From Carallia brachiata (lineage: Eukaryota; Streptophyta; Magnoliopsida; Malpighiales; Rhizophoraceae), in NCBI GenBank assembly GCA_021464245.1, contig JADCRB010000071.1, positions 992,001-1,056,000 on the forward strand: a DNA stretch of 64,000 nucleotides, in the 5' to 3' direction. The notes beneath the pieces are model-generated. The model did not search any database and had not been told where the DNA came from. It was given only the letters and a program-made list of their open reading frames with translations. How positions within the stretch are numbered: the stretch's first letter is position 1; each line of letters begins with the position of its first letter. Of the stretch, positions 23,804 to 39,929 are shown piece by piece. The translations under genes were made by a program, and so were the position numbers.

Positions 23804-26530
23804 ATGGATCCCGACCAGAATAAGAGAAAATTCAAACCACCATCTCGCCGGTAATCCCCATTTTATCTGTTTCTTTCTTAAAACAAAAGGTTTGCATTTC
23901 AGCATTATCTGAGTCTCAATTTTTGATTTGTTGCAAAGAGCTGAAAATTTATGAATACCACAACCAGGAGAAGACTCATCTGTTTGTGAGATGCATTCCC
24001 AGATTTGTCCACATGCTGTTTGCTTTATTGCCGCAATGAGATTTTGCTTCACAATTCGCTTAATTATATCTTTCTGCAATATGACTTTGCTTCACAATTC
24101 ACAGTTCGAGATCATGTAATGTTGTGTATTTTCTGTAGGACTGTCTCTGCGCCTGCAGCGAAGAAACCCAAAGATGCCACTCCAATGCATGATTCGATTG
24201 TAAGGACGCAATTCTCATATTATAAAAGCTTATATCGTGGTTAGCCTAGTGATAAGATCGAACTTGGGATTTGCATGTGGGCTCATATTCAAATCTTCTA
24301 AGTGCATTTTATGTTTTAAGTAGAAAGTCACGGCGGTGAAGATTTATTTGAAAAAGATTGCTCGTTATCATGTAGAGTATTTCTCATCATTTGACTGTAT
24401 TTTTAGGTTCCGGCAGAGAAGAAAACCGGAGATGTGGTCCCTACGAGCAGTCCAGTATTAAGTTTTTCCTTTACATTGTCGCAGCGTGGTTTCTATCTCT
24501 CGGATGGTGTAGTGTGGTTGTTAATTGTTATCTGGTTGGATGTGCAGGTAATGGCGGCCCAATCTGTTGGAGCTGATTACAGGACTCAGCAGGCAAAAAG
24601 TTTTGCGGTAGCGCAAGCACAACAAGAGGGGTGCATGGGAAATTTCAGAATTTGTGATTCCTCCTTTGGGAATTTTCTTATTCCTGCAATTCCAACTCGC
24701 TCAGAGTTATCGTGACAATTTGTTATCGGTTGAATGGGTCAGTCTAAGTAAAACTGTAAAGCTACTCTATCGTATGATCTAGATATCACGGTTTCGGCTT
24801 GCAGAAATAATCTTTATGTTAAAAACTACATTGTGAATTTTAATGCCCAGCAGCAGCTTGTAGTTGCAGTCTTGGCTAGAGTTAGCCTTTTGCCAGTGTT
24901 CATCTATTGTCACAGGTTAGATTTGACAAATAAAAAAAAAAAAAAAAAGGGCCAATTACAGGTCAGGTATAACGAAGCGTCTGACTATACTCTTTTTTTA
25001 ATAAAAAAATTAAAATTTAAATGTATTTAATATTACTTTGTATTTAATATTACATTTAAACCTTAATTTTAAAAAAAAATTTATTTTGAAAAACTTTTTA
25101 AATTTTTTTTTGTCCTGGCCCTTATTTGGCTACCTTGATTTGGCCACTAACTTCTTCCCTTAAAAAATTCGGCGGTATGGTTAGATTGTCATATTTAACT
25201 ACAAATCATGGAGACCTGGTGGACGGTGCAGTCGGGGACGCCATCTTAGAAGGGGATTGAGCAGAGTTTGCCCAAAATATTGGCTTCTTTTCGAACTAGT
25301 CATTCTCTTTCATACGAAATCGGTCGGCATTTCAGGCCTTGATAACTAAAAGTATGGTCAGGACCAATCTAAGCTGTCCTTATATATAGTTTACATTTAC
25401 AGAATCTTGATTTGGAATTTAGCTATACACCCTAGAATCTCGCATTGCTTGTCGACGTCATGTCGTGTCGCAGTTTGGTTAAAGTTAAATCACTAACCTC
25501 AGTTGCTAACATGAATTATAGCTTAATTTGTATTAAAGTTATCTTTAAACTTCAAAGGTTTTGAATTTGAGTTTTAGTTCGGAGTTTAAGGTTTTGAATT
25601 CGAGTATTAGCTGGAGTTAATTACCAAAAAAAAAAAAAAAAAAAAAAACTAACTTCGGTTGCCGATATTACAAAAGGAACATATGATAAAGATTGACTGG
25701 TTTCCAAGGAAAATGCTTTTACCTCTGGTTGCACCCACTTTCTTTCCTTTTGCAGCGTTTAAACTTACAATTTCTTACCTAAAACCATGCCTTTAGGACC
25801 ACTTTCTTTTGGATTCAGGATTCCTCCATTTCTGGAACTAATATGAGACCATCCACCGAACTACGAGTACCGGACAAATGGACATGTGTTAGCGTTCCTT
25901 GTGATAATTCTATATTTACATTGTGTACACCTTTATCGAAATTGTAAGATACTGATGTAACTTATTCTCTAAAAGATTAAAGACGCAACTTATTCTATAC
26001 TTTATCATTGAAAAGGCTCCATGGTGTATATATAAATGTTCAAACGGTGATAGATCTAACAAAGTTATTTGCATTGTGTAGTTGTCACTATAGATAATAT
26101 TTTGTTCCTTGGAAGTTATGTTGATCACTCTTTGCTTTTTTCCTTTTTCTTATTATTTTATGCAATTTGTTGAATGCATCATTAAACAAATGTTCGACTG
26201 GCAAAAAAAGGATAGCTTTAAAAAGGAATCGAGGAGAAAAAGAGCAAAAAATGAAAGAAAGAATGAAAGGATAAGCAATATAAATGAGTGCTCTTCCTCT
26301 TGAGATCGTTTGGTGATAAAGAGAGAGCATAGAGAGAATGTTCAAACACCAAAGTCTTTAGTTATTATCATGTAAGGCAATTACCTAAACAAAAAATAGG
26401 AAAGTAAAATTGTGTGGATGAGCATAGATTATTTTACTTCAATTGTTCCTTTTTATATTTCCAGGGAGACACTGCAGAGGCCTTGAAGAGGTCGCAACAG
26501 CAACTGAAAACTGGCTTAGTTAGAGCATAG
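23804..26530 (+). CDS. small basic protein of unknown function, five exons
   Basis: I do not recognise the product. A consistent chain of five short exons is visible: 23804-23850, 24139-24199, 24407-24454, 24548-24607 and 26465-26530. Each intron starts GT and ends AG, every junction keeps phase, and the chain ends at TAG 26528-26530. It gives 93 residues: a Lys/Arg/Pro-rich N-terminus (MDPDQNKRKFKPPSRR), a likely disordered Ala/Lys/Pro middle with two similar stretches (SAPAAKKPKDATP and VPAEKKTGDVVP), and a Gln/Ala-rich, possibly helical end (ADYRTQQAKSFA then GDTAEALKRSQQQLKTGL). No signal peptide or membrane segment is seen. The donors of introns 3 and 4 are weak. If intron 4 is not used, exon 4 reads on to a stop at 24713-24715. 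A SINE-like unit sits in intron 2. The codon phasing across four introns is the main reason to believe it. Confidence 0.45.
24236..24360 (+). mobile_element. tRNA-derived SINE candidate in an intron
   Basis: GTGGTTAGCCTAGTGATAAG (about 24238-24257) matches a tRNA-type box A, and CATATTCAAATCTTC (about 24284-24298) is a degenerate box B. It lies within intron 2 of the small predicted gene, in the same sense. The 3' limit is not sharp. Confidence 0.4.
25515..25648 (+). mobile_element. SINE-like unit with A23 tail, in intron 4 of the small gene
   Basis: Degenerate box A (TATAGCTTAATTTGTATTAA) and box B-like (GGTTTTGAATTCGAGTATT) stretches precede a run of about 23 A at 25626-25648. A related box B-like copy lies just before it (about 25558-25576), so there may be an internal duplication. 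Confidence 0.4.
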
Positions 26531-29322
26531 AAAGCCTTCCAGCCAATCTGCTGCGTATTGCCTTCTCTGTAGATGTTGTTAGAATTTATTCTTAATTATT
26601 TAATTTCTTTAAATAAGGACAAAGTAATTACCCTAATTAATTTATTTGAAATGTTTTCAAAGAAAAATACCGTTAGAAAATATATTATTAAAGTAGTCCG
26701 GTTAATCAAGAAGACAATTTATATATGATTCAAGCATTGATGGATAGCCTTAAATTAAAATTCTAAAATTGTATATATATAATCGGTCCTCTCCCTTCTT
26801 ATAGACACACGAAAATTTCATCTATAACGTGTGATTACAGTAAAGATTAGGAGAAAGAAATTAGTTATTAAGTTAAAGAAAAATTTCAGTCTCTATTCCT
26901 ACACGAAAATAATTATGACTTCCATTAATTCAGATATATTATTTATCGTTTATTATATAAATTTATTCAATTTTAAAATTCTAAAATTATGTTTGATGAA
27001 TGGTTAGATTTATTATTAAATCTAACAGGTGTGCCACAATCTCTTGATGAGATGACCAATGAGTTACTGTATATCATGTACTTCATGACCTTAATTACTG
27101 ATGTCTGCAATACAAAGCAAAAGCAAAATGAGTTCTGATGGTGTGGCCATTGATACCAATCAATGAGCATCTAAAAAAACGTGTGCGAGAAAATGTTCTT
27201 GAATTGCTTAGATTGGATTGAATCTTTATTAGGGTGGGTCATAAAATAGAAAAGATTTAAGACTCATGATTCGTGCCAAGACTGTCACAGAAAAAGAATC
27301 CATTTTATAGTACAGAGACGAATAAAAGAGCCGGTCAGTAGTGATTATTTTAGAATCTGATTCCATTCTTTAGGTTAATGTTGGGAATCTTAAACCAAAA
27401 CCGCCTATTTTCCTCAGAGAGGTTTTATTCCCCCGGATGCAATTGCAAAGACGTATCCGCTTAGAAAAATGAAGGCGAAACCTGTCCGCTTATTTTATTT
27501 ATTTATTATTATTTTATTTTAACACAGATCCTCTATCATCATGAAAAAAGTGTTAATGAAGCAAAAATTAGGGATTGAACTCCAAATTCTTCTCTTATAA
27601 GCAATAACTGCGAACGTTTCATTTTGGGTAAGTCCATGAAGCATCTAATTTAACTGATAACTACACCTGCAACTTCTGTTTGGATAAGACCACTAACCAC
27701 AAGCCTAAAACTTCTAGTCAAGTATTGAATTTTTAATTTTCAGATTTAAATTTAGAATTTGATTTTTGTTTGGATAAAGAATAGAAAAGAGAAAAATGAA
27801 GGAAGAAAAATGAGACGAACGAAATAATAGAAAGAAAGAATAATAGATGTTATAATTTCATTTTTGTCTTTGTCTAGCATTATCTTAGAAAAGAATTAAT
27901 ATAGATATATTCATAACTTTTTAAATCAAATAGAAAAATTAACAACTTTCATGCCAAACCTAGGATGAATGATTTTTTTTTTTTTTATCCATCGGTAGGA
28001 TAGTCTATAATTACAAAAATACTAGAGTACTAGGGGGTTCAAACGGCACAATTTTTGGCCATTGAACACCTACCATATCTTGTAACAGTAACAATCCAAC
28101 TCCCTCAAGTGGTCGAGACAACAAGTGAAATCTAATTGGTAAGGACAGAGTATGGTTTGCGAGTTAATTGCAACATTATTGACTTCACAATAAATATGAT
28201 TCATTTGGACCTCCCAATCTCTATAAATGAGATCCTGACATGCTTTATATTACAAAAAAAATTTGAAATTCTCCTTATGCCCATTTAATCACATTTTATA
28301 CTATAAATGGAGTATAGTCACTCTTATCTTTCTTTCTTTTTTTTCATTTTTATTTTCCAAACACATTACACAAAGACTTTGATGGGAGCCACCCATCATC
28401 AAGAAAGGAGGGGAAGACTTTTTTTTTTTTTTTTTTGGCTGTAATAGGGGTGATTAGACAATATTAAAAGAAAGCCAGATGGGCAAGGGACGAGAATTTT
28501 TTTTAGTCTGCAACAGTTCAATATTTAATTTATTAAGTTGATTAATTTAAATTAATTAAAAAAATTTTGAAAGATAATAAAAATTTTATAACAAATACTT
28601 TCAAAAGACAACAAAAAATTTATAACACTATATTTTGATAACTCAAATTTGATATTTTTAATTAATTAGTGATAGGTCCTTTTTATCTCCACCAATACCT
28701 ACTAGTGCACGGGATGAGAATTTGACCCAGTCGTCTTGCCAGAGACTTACAACTTCTGTCATTTGGATAAAACCTGATAAGATTGTTTATAATAACATAC
28801 AACCGTTCAAGATATCATAAAAATAAATGACAGGTGAAAGTGTACAAATGACCGTGGCCCGGGCAGCCCAAACAAATGCAAAGGTAAGATCGCGCGAGCA
28901 GACAAAAAATTCAAGAGACTTATAACTTCTGTCATTCGAATAAAGGCTAATAAGATTACGTATAATAACATATAGCCGTTAAAAATATAATTATTGTTTT
29001 AAATACATAATAACAAAAAATTAGTCGCATATATCATTTCCCTATTTTTAATAAAATAATCACTCAAATGACAGAAGGGCAGCCGAAATCCCAATTCAAC
29101 GTCGAGTTGGCGACATTTGTCTTGACCAAATTTGATTTTCTTTTTCAGTCAAAAAGAAAACGAAAATAGCAACAGCAACAAAGATTCTGCTATGCCACAA
29201 AAAGCCAACACCGAAAAAGATAAAAATGGGAAAAAAGCTAAAAAATACGGTAATAAAACGAAGGCAATGCCATTATTACAACCCAATTCGAGTCTTATTA
29301 CCTTATTTTTCTGAGAAAATCG
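26531..29322. other. intergenic, mainly AT-rich repeats
   Basis: No gene recognised. It contains poly-A/T runs (near 27972 and 28420) and an imperfect duplication at 28741-28990. The last few hundred bases should hold the hexokinase promoter. Confidence 0.4.
28741..28990 (+). repeat. imperfect direct repeat, two copies of about 77 bases
   Basis: Copy 1 (28741-28818) and copy 2 (28914-28990) share the frame AGAGACTTA-AACTTCTGTCATT, then GATAAGATT and AATAACATA-A-CCGTT with scattered changes. They are separated by about 95 unrelated bases. The source element is not recognised. Confidence 0.7.
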
Positions 29323-29332
29323 TTTATAAATA
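29323..29332 (+). promoter_or_regulatory. TATA box of the hexokinase gene
   Basis: TTTATAAATA lies about 100 bases upstream of the hexokinase start, giving a predicted leader of about 70 nt. The start codon has a strong context (GCCATGG). Confidence 0.6.
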
Positions 29333-29429
29333 TCCTATGCCTATTTCTCATCTCAAATCTCTGAACTATTCATTATTTCCGATTCACCGGGGATAATAAA
29401 AATCAAAACGTTGTCAGAAGGCGGTAGCC

Positions 29430-34437
<5,008 letters not shown>

Positions 34438-35660
34438 AAATTTCACGACAGATGAAAGAAATGTGACTTTTTTACTGTTGTATATTACCCACTCCCTTCC
34501 TCTGACTTCCTTCAATCATCTAGAGCTATTATGGCACCTAGTTCATGAGAGTGTACCATCCGTACGGGACTTTCAAAATTGAGCAGTGGACCAAATAATC
34601 TGGCAGGTGCCCATAATGGCTGGGGGCCGTCAAGCTGGCTGCGTTTCTTTTTCCCTGTTCTTTCATATAATTACAGAATAATAAAAATCAAGTGTCGTAT
34701 AATGTTATTTATATCTGAGTTGCTACATCCGGCAGAACATCTTAATTTCCCTTTAGGTGGAGATGAGAAGGGAATTTATGTCTTACCAGATTAGTGTGAA
34801 TTTTCTATGGATTTACCGTAATGCGTAGGTCTTCATTTACGATACAAAGACGGCTGGTTGCCATGATTTACCATGAAATATTTGGCATTAACATAGCAAA
34901 CTTGGAGTGACGGCAGGACACAAAATGGTAAAGATCACCGCCTCTTCATAATAGACCCGACACTTTTCAAGTCAAAATGACCATTTATGCAGAAGTGGGA
35001 GGCTTAGCAACTCCTGGAAGGCATACAAATCATCCCAATTGCTTAGTTTGATTGGAATCTAAATATCAATAGAGAGAGGCAATTCCAATAAGAAGTGCAA
35101 TCAACCAATATCGTCCCGTAGAAGGCTTTATCATTCGATCGACCCCATTCGGTTCGTGCAGTTTCTTGTTTTCTAAATGCCCTACCGCAATAACATGCAC
35201 GGTTTACAGTCACGTAGTTTTTTTCCCGTTCATTGCTGTGCTCGACATCTATGTGCACAAGCACAGACGACTCTCGAACGAAGAACTCCAAACATAACTT
35301 CTCACTAAGAAGGTTGCCTCACAATATTGCAGCAACTTGACAATCAAAAGGCACGACAAATCTTGACCCACTGAATATAAGAACTTCTGTAAACTCACAG
35401 CATAGCGCAAAATCCAACGTCATGTAAACTTTCTCAAGGAAATACTAAGAAGTCACCATCAGAAAACTGCTTCCCGTGCCAACAAGAAAACGAAAAACTA
35501 TAGGAAAACACACAGATTCTCAAGTGAAGAGACATAAAATTGCAGCAGCATCAACATCCAGTTCTGTAAATGCTAAGTCCATACACTCAAAACCATAAAA
35601 GTAGACAATATTATTACGCTTGCAAGAAGCTGCAAATACAAATGTATGATATTACCAGCC
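34438..35660. other. convergent intergenic region between hexokinase and HIBADH-like genes
   Basis: It holds the 3' UTRs of both genes. AATAATAAAA at about 34677-34686 is a possible hexokinase polyadenylation signal. No separate gene was recognised: the 82-codon minus frame at 35043-35291 has no known domain. Confidence 0.5.
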
Positions 35661-36727
35661 TTAAGCCGCGGCAGGATCCATGGGAGCCACATTTTCAAGG
35701 GAAATATTGTTAAGCCTCTCAAGAGACAAAATAGCGCTTGGGTACCCAAATTGCCTTCCCCATGAGCCTTGAGAGACAAATAAAGCTGTTGAGCCAAAGC
35801 CAGCCCTGGCAAAGCAAGACCCATGTTCTGACACTCCTTTAAACAAATTCCCAAATCCTTGATAAAATGGTTAACATAAAATCCTGCCTCGAAGTCCCTC
35901 TTCAATATCCTACTTCCGTTCAAATCTAGGGATTTTGACCCTGCAGCTCCCGTCGATATGGCGTTTAAGTACAAACCCAAGTCAAGCCCAGCTTTATAGG
36001 CGTATACGATGCCTTCTACTAAGCCTACCATAGTAGATGCTATGGTTATTTGGTTTGCCAGCTTGGCAAATTGGCCTTTGCCAGGGCCACCCATGAAATT
36101 AACTTTCCCCATGAGGGTAAATAGAGGATTCAGGCGCTCGATCACTGCCTCTTCCCCACCTGCGAATATTGCCAGCGCTGCGTTTTTGGCTCCGCGGTCG
36201 CCACCGGAGACGGGGGCGTCGACAGAATGGCAGTTCTTGGCGGATGCGGCGGCGGATATTTCAACGGCGAGGGAAGGATCGGATGTGGTCATGTCAACGA
36301 GGACTCCGCCGGGGCGGAGGCCTTGGAGTGCGCCGACTTTAGGGTCGAGGAGGACGTGGCGGACATCGGAGGGGAAGCCCACGATGGAGAAGACGACGTC
36401 GGACTGAGAGGCGACGGCTAGAGGAGAATCGGCGAGGTGGGCTCCCATGTCGATGAGAGGTTGGGCTTTGGAGAGGGTCCGGTTGAAGACGGTGAGGGTG
36501 TAGCCGGCTTTGATTAGGTGGCCGCACATGGAGCGCCCCATCACGCCCGTGCCAATCCAACCCACCCGGGTGTTTGATGGGCTAACAGGCTCGGCGGAGG
36601 TGGTGGCTGCGGCGGCCATGGTGGACCGGTGGAGAAGAGACGATGAGAAAGCAAGAGGAATGGCGCGGGCGCTCTGTCGGGTATGACTAGGCAGTAAGCG
36701 ACCAAGACCAAGCAGCGAGAGCCACAT
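35661..36727 (-). CDS. 3-hydroxyisobutyrate dehydrogenase-like protein, mitochondrial type
   Basis: A beta-hydroxyacid dehydrogenase, NAD(P)-dependent, of the family that oxidises 3-hydroxyisobutyrate in valine breakdown or reduces short aldehyde acids. The sequence shows an Arg/Ser-rich N-terminus (about 45 residues) of mitochondrial-presequence type, the dinucleotide-binding GWIGTGVMGRSMCGHL, the substrate loop DAPVSGGDRGAKNAALAIF, the catalytic-lysine region KGQFAKLANQ and FIKDLGICLKEC. It is intronless like its counterpart At4g29120. The downstream Met at about residue 37 (MAAAATTS) is an alternative start. One base is missing near 35732: the uncorrected frame runs to 35573 with an unrelated tail, while a one-base correction restores LSLERLNNISLENVAP and a stop at 35661-35663 (355 residues). 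The true substrate is not fixed by sequence; At4g29120 is only called HIBADH-like 1. Confidence 0.93.
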
Positions 36728-37757
36728 GCTATTTTGTTCAGCGCAACAGAAGGCCGTAATTTATCGGAACTTGGAGGATGTTTTTGGCACGTTTGCCTAC
36801 ATCCAAACGCCGGCCGTCGGTTGAAGTTTTTGTCGGTTCCCGACAATGTTGCTTCCCTTGTCTTTGCCTTTTCCTGTTTTTATTACGGACAACCGACCGA
36901 TGAAAATAAAATAGATCTTAAATATATTTAATTCACCTTAAATCTTGATTTTTTAAAATATTTTATTTTTTTTTTTCTGACTAATACGATAATCTAAATT
37001 TTCGTAGTGAGTGTGAAATAGTACAGATAAATTTGCCGTGCTTCTGACTTACTTATTTTGACTTTGACTAAGTACTAATTTTTATTATAAAAGAGGCAAA
37101 AATTGCACGAAAGGATAACACAAGTCACCTAAACACTCAATACAGAAAAAATAAGTGGCAATAAATTGCACCAACTAATTGTGCTAAAAATTATTTTGCA
37201 TAATAGGGTAAATAACTTAATTGCTGTTTATAAATATGAAACCTACGTTGTCCTGATCTTCAGAGTCTTATTTTGAAATAGCTTTGGATCATGGCCACCT
37301 TAACCAAGACGATAGACTTACAATGTTGTTCAAGAATATCTACATATAACACACCATATAATCCAGGGAAGAGCCACATGAGTGTCCTGCATTTGAAAAT
37401 TATAAGGAGAATCACAGATTCAAAGTTCCTGCAAGATCTCTTTCCAGCTCTTGTCAATATTAAGCAATGGCCAGGGGAGGATGGAGGTGCATTCCCAAGA
37501 ATGAAGTGGCTAACTAGTAAACCCAGATTAAGCACCGTAGCTCTCGTTCAGACAAAAGCCCAAAAAGAAAACGTATGCTACAAAAATATACTTCTCCTCC
37601 CCTGTAGAGCAGGGAAGTACCCCATGGAAAGTACCCTATGGCATGGAAGGAGAATTATGGTTTCCTAGCTTCCAAAGGCCTTAAACAAGAGAGTCCCTAG
37701 GTCCATTTCTTACATTCAGATGGCAAACACATAAATTTACACTTTCCGAAAGGACCA
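36728..37757. other. intergenic, HIBADH-like 5' flank and unassigned DNA
   Basis: The proximal part is the leader and promoter of the HIBADH-like gene. From about 37260 to 37670 the sequence is less AT-rich and open on both strands (125 codons plus, 91 codons minus), but neither product shows a family motif. It may be 3' sequence of the exon pair at 37758-38149. Confidence 0.4.
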
Positions 37758-38149
37758 CTAGATCTCTAAGTTCTTGAACACAAGCTCTTGATTCAATTCC
37801 ACCTTCCTAGTAGTGAACAAAAACATAGGATGCAAAGATTTGAGTAAACGACCAGGTTTCATCATCAAACTCCCGTCAACCTCAACACTTGACTCCGAGA
37901 CACTGAAGAACAGTCGATTCTCCGTCCAACACACATTAGATTAACATTGTGTTCGCAAATCGAACAATCATCCAACCACGCCAACACCACCAAAATAAAA
38001 GATGATACTTACGCTGACCGCAAGCATTATGTATTGGATTTTGTTGAAACAACCTGTTGAAGAGAAACCATCTGGAACATCAGACGGTGGAGTGACCATC
38101 TCAAATTCAACTCTGAATGATTCTGCCTCTGACTCATCGTTAAAAGACA
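37758..38149 (-). pseudogene. unrecognised exon pair, possible 3' gene fragment
   Basis: On the minus strand, about 38149-38013 reads as protein-like sequence (FNDESEAESFRVEFEMV, then TPPSDVPDGFSSTGC and NKIQYIMLAVS) ending at a consensus donor GTAAGT. A second open stretch, 37919-37758, joins it in frame (NRLFFSVSESSVEVDGSLMM, then KPGRLLKSLHPMFLF and ELNQELVFKNLEI) and ends at TAG. The implied intron is about 93 bases with a weak acceptor (GGACGGAG). I do not recognise the family. No start or further upstream exon was found: a CT/TA microsatellite lies just upstream. It could be the end of a gene with unseen exons or a duplicated 3' fragment. Confidence 0.3.
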
Positions 38150-38194
38150 ATGGGAACATATGCAAGCATAGATTTAATGTTACATATTCGTATC

Positions 38195-38195
<1 letters not shown>

Positions 38196-38232
<37 letters not shown>
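38196..38232 (+). repeat. compound (CT)n(AT)n microsatellite
   Basis: About 16 bases of CT repeat followed by about 20 bases of AT repeat. Likely length-polymorphic. Confidence 0.9.
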
Positions 38233-38982
38233 TCCCCACCCCTTTCCACTTTCCTTTTTTTTGTTGAAGAATCCTGTGACATTAGAGGTGCTTGCATTGT
38301 TGTCCCACAAATTTTGCTTAAAAAAAAAAAAATCATTGTGAATAGTTTCTTACATTGAATACCCACCTTGTCTTATTATTGTTATTATTATTATTTTTTT
38401 ATTTTTTATTTTTTTACCTATTAATTGACTTATTAGGTCATGAGTTACGTAAAAGAGGTAGTTCATAAACCCTTCATTCCTATCTTATAATTTAAACTCA
38501 TAACTTTTAGAACATAAGTCTTGAGTTCTAATTATTGAGTGTCTCTTAAGATATTTTTTTATTTTATTGATCCATAAATTTTTTTTAATTAATCCATAAC
38601 TTTTGTCTCTGTGAGCCTCCTGGTCTAACATCTCCCAAAGTTAGGAGTATAACTTCCATGAAACATTCTTAACATTATTCGGCTAAATTAATGAGCACAT
38701 GTAAAACAGGGTGAGACAGCTTCATAATTCTTCTCAACCAACAACATACCTTGCTTCTAATGAAGAAGAATGTAGAAGACATCAAAATGAACATAAAGGA
38801 AATAATGTAGTAGCCAAAAGAAAAGGTAAGTTGAGGCAACCATGTCAGCTTTATATATCAAAATGACGAAAACAAAAACAAAACAGAATGAAACAAAAAC
38901 AGCAATTATGTCAGCCATGTAAATGAGCAACAGGAGAACGCAGTCATAAAATGGCACCACTTCGCATGAGTTATGTTCAAGA
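38233..38982. other. intergenic, no gene seen
   Basis: AT-rich with ATT repeats near 38375. No recognised exon. Confidence 0.4.
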
Positions 38983-39253
38983 CCAAAGTTATCAGAGTTA
39001 GGAGCTTCAAAGGCTCAGACATAAAATTGTACCCTCAAATTATGAATTATTAAATGCTTTAACTAAGTTCTTAAGAGACACCTTTTAACAAGTTCAAATG
39101 ATTGAGAATGCCAAAGAATATTAAAAACAGCAAATCATACATACAAAGTTATCAAGTTGGGAGCTACAAAGGCTCACACTTGAAATTGTTACCCTCAAAT
39201 TATGAATTATTAAAGGTTTTAACCAAGCTCTTTAAAGACACCTTTTAACAAGT
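38983..39253 (+). repeat. tandem duplication of the TIM17 3' UTR
   Basis: 38983-39094 and 39144-39253 are two copies of a sequence of about 110 bases (CAAAGTTATCA-AGTT-GGAGC, TACCCTCAAATTATGAATTA and GACACCTTTTAACAAGT), separated by about 50 bases. The second copy ends at the corrected TIM17 stop codon, so the duplicated unit is the proximal 3' UTR. Confidence 0.8.
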
Positions 39254-39929
39254 CACTTGTATTCAAAACTTGGCACCGGTGGCGCATCAAAACTCTCCAA
39301 AATCTCCGTCTTGCTGCCGCCGCTCGCTGCCGATTCCTTCTTCTTCCCTCCACCGAACCACCCGCCAAACCAAGAATTCGACTCAGACCCACTCGTCGAA
39401 GCCGACTGTTGAGCGGACTGCTGTTGGGCATGACCCGGCATGCCCGTTGGGAACCCTGGCCACCAGCCATGGCCGGGACAGAATCTTCGATCATGACAGG
39501 CATGTTCTGTTGAGCACTCATAACCTTATTCAGCATGATCCCAGCTCCTTCTATCAAAGCCAGGAGGACTCCGCCGAAAACAGCCGCGCGAGTGGAGGCG
39601 CCGAGACCTTGGCGCATAGAGAGGAAGCCGCCAGTGGCAGCGCCGGCGATGATGGAATTCCACGGGTCCTCTTTCTGGCGCAGGTACACCATTGAGCAAT
39701 CGAAGGTCGAAAAAAGGCCGCCCCAGACGGCAAAGCTTCCGCCCACACGCGGCGCGTTCATCCGCACAGCCTGGGTGCCGCCGATGAGACGCGTCCCGCT
39801 GGGAGAATTGTAAATCCCTTTTATAAAGTGGAAGGCCGAGCCACCGACCGCTCCCATCCCAAAAGCGCCGCCGATGTCATCCAGAATACGGTCAGGACAC
39901 GGCTCCCTAGATGTCTCCGGCGTCCCCAT
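39253..39929 (-). CDS. TIM17: TIM17, mitochondrial inner-membrane import translocase subunit
   Basis: A core subunit of the TIM23 presequence translocase of the mitochondrial inner membrane. The N-terminus (MGTPETSREPCPDRILDDIG) and the four Gly-rich membrane segments of the Tim17/22/23 family are clear: GGAFGMGAVGGSAFHFIKG, SFAVWGGLFSTFDCSMVYLR, NSIIAGAATGGFLSMRQGL and AAVFGGVLLALIEGAGIMLN. It is intronless, as Arabidopsis TIM17 genes are. The plant-specific C-terminal extension is split by a one-base deletion near 39451-39453. The uncorrected frame goes on to 39219 with an Arg-rich tail, while the other frame supplies GMPGHAQQQS, SWFGGWFGGGKKK and the conserved end ESFDAPPVPSFEYK with a stop at 39253-39255. 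The corrected length is 225 residues, usual for the family. Its 3' UTR is duplicated downstream. Confidence 0.95.

Noticed and set aside
24236..24300. tRNA gene candidate
   Set aside because: Box A and box B are present but no acceptor or anticodon stem can be formed, so a SINE is more likely.
36009..36421. Plus-strand frame of 132 codons
   Set aside because: Antisense shadow of the HIBADH-like coding sequence, no family motif.
37291..37668. Plus-strand frame of 125 codons and overlapping minus frame of 91 codons
   Set aside because: Neither translation shows a recognisable motif, start context or splice chain. Kept only as part of an unassigned stretch.
39270..39813. Open frames of 141 and 92 codons on the plus strand
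   Set aside because: They are antisense shadows of TIM17, whose GC-rich codons keep the other strand open.
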